Positions 58,351 to 64,000 of a stretch of 64,000 nucleotides of DNA are shown here, piece by piece. Both the position numbers and the translations under genes were made by a program. The stretch's first letter is position 1, and every line of letters starts with the position of its first letter. The DNA is taken from assembly GCA_947455465.1 (NCBI GenBank), contig CANGNS010000008.1, forward strand, positions 1 through 64,000, read 5' to 3'. Under the pieces are notes generated by a model. That model saw only the letters and a list, made by a program, of their open reading frames with translations, did no database searches and had not been told where the DNA came from. This DNA comes from Comamonadaceae bacterium (lineage in GTDB: Bacteria; Pseudomonadota; Gammaproteobacteria; Burkholderiales; Burkholderiaceae_C).

Positions 58351-59266
58351 AGCACCCGGCGCGGCGGCGGTGCGCCTGGCCAAGTTGCTGATCTGGGTCA
58401 TTCCGCTGCTGTGGATCGTCAATTCGGTGATTGCCCGGCGTGCGCCGGGTGTCATCACGCCGCACGTGTTGGCGCTGGGGCGTTGGACGCTGGCGGCGCT
58501 GATCCTGGGCATGGCCAACCGCGCCGAACTGTGGCGCCAGCGCGAGGAAGTGCGCCTGCACGCGGGCCGCTACATCGTGCTGGGCGCCTGCGGCATGTGG
58601 ATTTGCGGCGCGGCGGTCTACTTTGCCGGCCAAACCACCAGCATGATGAATATTTCGCTGATTTACGCCGCCTCGCCGGTGATGATCGCGCTGGGCTCGG
58701 TGCTGTGGCTGCGCGAGCCTTTTTCTGCCAAACAGGTCTTGGGCGTGGTGCTGTCCTTGGCCGGTGTGGTGCATGTGGTTGTGCAAGGGCAGTGGTTGCT
58801 GCTGGCGCAGGTCGCGTTTGTGCCTGGTGATTTATGGATTGCCGCAGCGGCCACGGCCTGGGCGGCGTATTGCATGCTGCAAAAACACTGGGGCAGCCCT
58901 TTAAGTGCCAGCGCGCAATTGGCGGTGATCAGTGCGGGCGGCGTGCTGGTGCTCATTCCTTTTGCGCTCTGGGAGCAGTACAGCGGCGCGCCCGCTTTGG
59001 GGTGGCAGGCGCTGGCGCTGATGGGCGTGGCAGCGGTGGTGCCCGGGGTGCTGGCCTACTGGATTTACGGCTGGACACAATCCATCCTGGGCCCTGGACC
59101 GGTAGCCATGACCATGTACCTGGGCCCTTTGTATGCGGCAGTGGTCGCGTGGCTGTTTTTGGGGGAGGCGCTGGAGCTGCACCACCTGATCGGCGGCGCG
59201 CTCATTTTGTCGGGGGTGGGGCTGGTGGTAGCGGCAAAACGGCCGGACACCGGCGAAGAGGCCTAG
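58340..59266 (+). CDS. EamA/DMT-family transporter
   Basis: Two EamA repeats, about 10 TM; start overlaps the dusA 3' end. Confidence 0.88.
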   Translation: MQPEAPGAAAVRLAKLLIWVIPLLWIVNSVIARRAPGVITPHVLALGRWTLAALILGMANRAELWRQREEVRLHAGRYIVLGACGMWICGAAVYFAGQTTSMMNISLIYAASPVMIALGSVLWLREPFSAKQVLGVVLSLAGVVHVVVQGQWLLLAQVAFVPGDLWIAAAATAWAAYCMLQKHWGSPLSASAQLAVISAGGVLVLIPFALWEQYSGAPALGWQALALMGVAAVVPGVLAYWIYGWTQSILGPGPVAMTMYLGPLYAAVVAWLFLGEALELHHLIGGALILSGVGLVVAAKRPDTGEEA

Positions 59267-59898
59267 CCCGCAGCCTCTAAGCCGTTGGCGAAATGCTCGC
59301 GCATGCGCTGCGCCGCCAGCGCACTGTCACGCGCCAAAAGCGCCTGCATGAGCGATTGGTGCTCGGTCAAAGATTCGGCAATACGCCCGGTTTTGAGCAA
59401 GGAGTTGTGCCGGTTGAGCTTCATCACTTTGCGCAAGTCCGCACACAGCTGGTCGCGCCAGCGGTTGTCGGCAATCTCCAGCAGGCGCATATGAAAGCGC
59501 TCATTGACCGCAAAAAACGCCTCGGTATCGGCGCACGCGGCCTCTAGGTCGGCGTGGATGGCTTGTAAATCGGCCAATTGCGCGGGCGTGGCGCGCTGCG
59601 CTACGACGCCCGCGGCGTCCGATTCGAGCAGCGAGAGCAGGTGGTACACATCGGCCTGGTCTTTGGCATTGACCTCGGTCACGTAGGCGCCGCGCCGCAC
59701 TTTCATGGTCACCAGGCCTTCAGTGGCCAGTACCTTGATGGCCTCACGCAAAGGCGTGCGGCTGATGCCATATTCCTCGGCCAGCGCCATTTCGTCGATC
59801 CAGCTGCCCGGCGGCAAGGTGTTAGAAAAAATGCGCTCGCGCAGCAACTCCGCTACCTCTTGGTAGAGCGCGCGCGGGGTCAGGGTGAGGCTTTGCAT
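59263..59898 (-). CDS. GntR-family (FCD-domain) regulator
   Basis: ELLRERIFSNTLPPGSWIDEMALAEEYGISRTPLREAIKVLATEGLVTMKVRRGAYV. Confidence 0.92.
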   Translation of the reverse strand: MQSLTLTPRALYQEVAELLRERIFSNTLPPGSWIDEMALAEEYGISRTPLREAIKVLATEGLVTMKVRRGAYVTEVNAKDQADVYHLLSLLESDAAGVVAQRATPAQLADLQAIHADLEAACADTEAFFAVNERFHMRLLEIADNRWRDQLCADLRKVMKLNRHNSLLKTGRIAESLTEHQSLMQALLARDSALAAQRMREHFANGLEAAG

Positions 59899-59916
59899 GG
59901 CGGAAATTGTAAGGCC

Positions 59917-59934
59917 TAATTCAGTTTTGAATTA
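59917..59934. promoter_or_regulatory. Candidate operator between the GntR gene and methylmalonyl-CoA mutase
   Basis: TAATTCA-gttt-TGAATTA, perfect 7-bp arms, overlapping a possible -35 for the mutase promoter. Confidence 0.45.
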
Positions 59935-59992
59935 ATAATTATGAATGATAGAATGCTTTCACTCCAAAATTCTGACCTCGAAAGTACGCGCT

Positions 59993-62200
<2,208 letters not shown>

Positions 62201-62246
62201 AGTTCTTTCGTTATACTGTAATACCGTATTTCAAAAGGAGTGGATC

Positions 62247-62561
62247 ATGGCCGTTTCTGTGCGTATGGACCCTTTGCTGGAAAAGCAGCTAGAGCAAGCT
62301 GCCAAACGCCAGGGCATTACCAAATCGCAATTCATCATCGACGCGGTGGAGCGTTCTCTGGGCCGCAAAAACCCCTATGAGCTGATGCTGGCTTTGAAGG
62401 CCGAAGAAGAGCAGCGCGCTTATGGCCCCAACGCCAACCCAGCAGAAGCCGCGGTAGCCCAGGCTTTCGAGGGCTATGAGCAGCCCTATGACACCGAAGC
62501 ATCGCGCGCGCAGCTGGTGGCCAAATTGCAAGATAAACATGGCATTCGCAGCGATCGTTGA
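62247..62561 (+). CDS. Ribbon-helix-helix antitoxin-like protein
   Basis: MAVSVRMDPLLEKQLEQAAKRQGITKSQFIIDAVERSLGRK; overlaps a PIN-domain gene. Confidence 0.8.
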   Translation: MAVSVRMDPLLEKQLEQAAKRQGITKSQFIIDAVERSLGRKNPYELMLALKAEEEQRAYGPNANPAEAAVAQAFEGYEQPYDTEASRAQLVAKLQDKHGIRSDR

Positions 62562-62961
62562 CGCCAGCGCCATGGTGGCCTTGTTTGGTCGCGACCAGCC
62601 CAGCGCTGCGCATTACAACCAGTTGTTTGCGCGGGCCGCACAGGAGCAGTGGTCGCTGACCAGTACCTGGCCTTGCATCACCGAAGCTAGCTACTTACTG
62701 GGCTTGCCGCAGCGCTATGCGTTTATGCGCTGGGTAGCGGCTGATGGCGTATCCATCTTCCCTTTTGACCAGAGCACCCTAGAAGGCATGGCCGAATTGA
62801 TGCGCCGCTATACCGAATCTCCGCGCAGCGAGATGGATTTTGGCGATGCGTCCTTGGTGTATTTGGCCTCGGATACGGGGGTGAACCGCATCATGACCTT
62901 GGACGTACGCGATTTCTCGCGCTATCGCTTGGCCGATGGCCGGGCTTTTGAGATTCTTTGA
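62539..62961 (+). CDS. PIN-domain toxin-like protein
   Basis: [17 protein letters not shown]..., [32 protein letters not shown] acidic residues; start Met at 62539. Confidence 0.85.
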   Translation: MAFAAIVDASAMVALFGRDQPSAAHYNQLFARAAQEQWSLTSTWPCITEASYLLGLPQRYAFMRWVAADGVSIFPFDQSTLEGMAELMRRYTESPRSEMDFGDASLVYLASDTGVNRIMTLDVRDFSRYRLADGRAFEIL

Positions 62962-63992
62962 TGGCGCTTGGCAAGTCCCCTACCGTGAACGAACTGCGCA
63001 GTGACACGCCCGCAGTGCAGCGCCGCGCCATGGCCAAAGCCATTACGCTGCTGGAGTCCACGCGCGCTGACCATCGGGGGCAGGCCGATGTTTTGCTCAC
63101 GGAATTGTTGCCCTACACCGGCCAATCCATACGCATAGGGATTAGCGGCGTGCCGGGCGTGGGCAAATCAACATTTATCGAAGGCCTGGGTTTGCATTTG
63201 ATTGCCCAAGGCCACCGCGTGGCGGTGTTGGCGGTGGACCCGTCGAGCAGCGTGTCGGGCGGCTCTATCTTGGGCGACAAGACGCGTATGGAGCAGTTGT
63301 CGGTGCATCCGCAGGCCTTTATCCGCCCCAGCCCGGCCAGCGGCACCTTGGGTGGCGTGGCCGAAAAAACCCGCGAATGCATGTTGGTTTGCGAAGCGGC
63401 AGGCTATGACGTGGTGCTGGTCGAAACCGTGGGTGTAGGCCAATCCGAAACCGCGGTCAGCGGCATGACCGATATGTTTTGTCTTTTGCAACTACCCAAT
63501 GCCGGTGACGATTTGCAAGCCATCAAAAAAGGGGTGATGGAGTTGGCCGATCTGGTCGTCATCAACAAAGCAGATATCGACCCGGATGCCGCCACGCGCG
63601 CGCAAGCGCAGATCACGAGCGCTTTGCGTTTATTAGGTTTGCACGGCAACCCAGACCGTCTGGGCTGGAGCCCGCAAGTAGTGCCTATCAGCGCTTTGCA
63701 GGGCACCGGTATTAGCGAGTTTTGGGAGGCTGTAAGCGCCTTTCGCACCTTGCAAGCCGACAGCGGTCGCTTTGCCACGCGGCGCCAAAGTCAGGCGCTG
63801 GCGTGGATGTGGGAGCGTATTGATGCGGGCCTGAAACAAAGCTTCAAAACCCAGTCGGCAATTGGTGCTTTGCTACCCGAGCTCAGCGCCCAAGTAGCCG
63901 CGGGTTCGCTGGCGGCATCGACCGCCGCACGACAACTTTTACACTCCTACGGCAATAGCCTTAGGGCATCGATTACCAGCACGGAGAAGTAA
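62961..63992 (+). CDS. meaB: MeaB/ArgK G-protein chaperone of methylmalonyl-CoA mutase
   Basis: [57 protein letters not shown]. Confidence 0.94.
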   Translation: MALGKSPTVNELRSDTPAVQRRAMAKAITLLESTRADHRGQADVLLTELLPYTGQSIRIGISGVPGVGKSTFIEGLGLHLIAQGHRVAVLAVDPSSSVSGGSILGDKTRMEQLSVHPQAFIRPSPASGTLGGVAEKTRECMLVCEAAGYDVVLVETVGVGQSETAVSGMTDMFCLLQLPNAGDDLQAIKKGVMELADLVVINKADIDPDAATRAQAQITSALRLLGLHGNPDRLGWSPQVVPISALQGTGISEFWEAVSAFRTLQADSGRFATRRQSQALAWMWERIDAGLKQSFKTQSAIGALLPELSAQVAAGSLAASTAARQLLHSYGNSLRASITSTEK

Positions 63993-64000
63993 GCATGCAA

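Overview
The window is a chromosomal segment of a phototrophic purple bacterium. Protein sequence and gene order suggest a betaproteobacterium of the Comamonadaceae/Rubrivivax type; this is inferred, not searched. It has four blocks. (1) A photosynthesis gene cluster: pufB-orf74-pufA-pufLMC and crtA-crtD-crtC on +; then on - (listed left to right) an SDR gene, DUF2269, a small ORF, crtB, crtI, puhE, acsF, puhC, puhB, puhA, lhaA, bchM, bchL, bchH, bchB, bchN, bchF; then on + ppaA/aerR-like, ppsR/crtJ, bchG, bchP and a small membrane ORF. (2) A roughly 16-kb, apparently lower-GC island (about 8.3-24.9 kb) that splits the photosynthesis cluster between crtC and crtB. It encodes a lipid/steroid-like acyl-CoA catabolic system: HSL-type esterase, unknown membrane protein, tandem-TetR regulator, TonB-dependent receptor, GPH/MFS transporter, two adjacent acyl-CoA dehydrogenases, FadB/J-like fusion, thiolase, acyl-CoA ligase and HSD17B4-like SDR. 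(3) A Calvin-cycle operon with red-type form I RuBisCO (cbbR divergent from cbbLSXYFPZ), joined directly to the photosynthesis cluster. (4) Housekeeping/propionate genes (DUF3422, dusA, EamA transporter, GntR regulator, methylmalonyl-CoA mutase, meaB) with an RHH/PIN toxin-antitoxin pair between mutase and meaB. The most notable observations are: a well-translated single-TM ORF between pufB and pufA; a crtC with no conventional start codon near its conserved N-terminus (possible long crtD/crtC dual coding); the catabolic island with a fused double-TetR regulator and a putative heteromeric acyl-CoA dehydrogenase; a PrlF-YhaV module whose operator lies in its promoter spacer; an unlisted 55-aa ORF after crtB; and FNR-like, PpsR-like and CbbR-like sites. 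No tRNA, rRNA or CRISPR was recognised.
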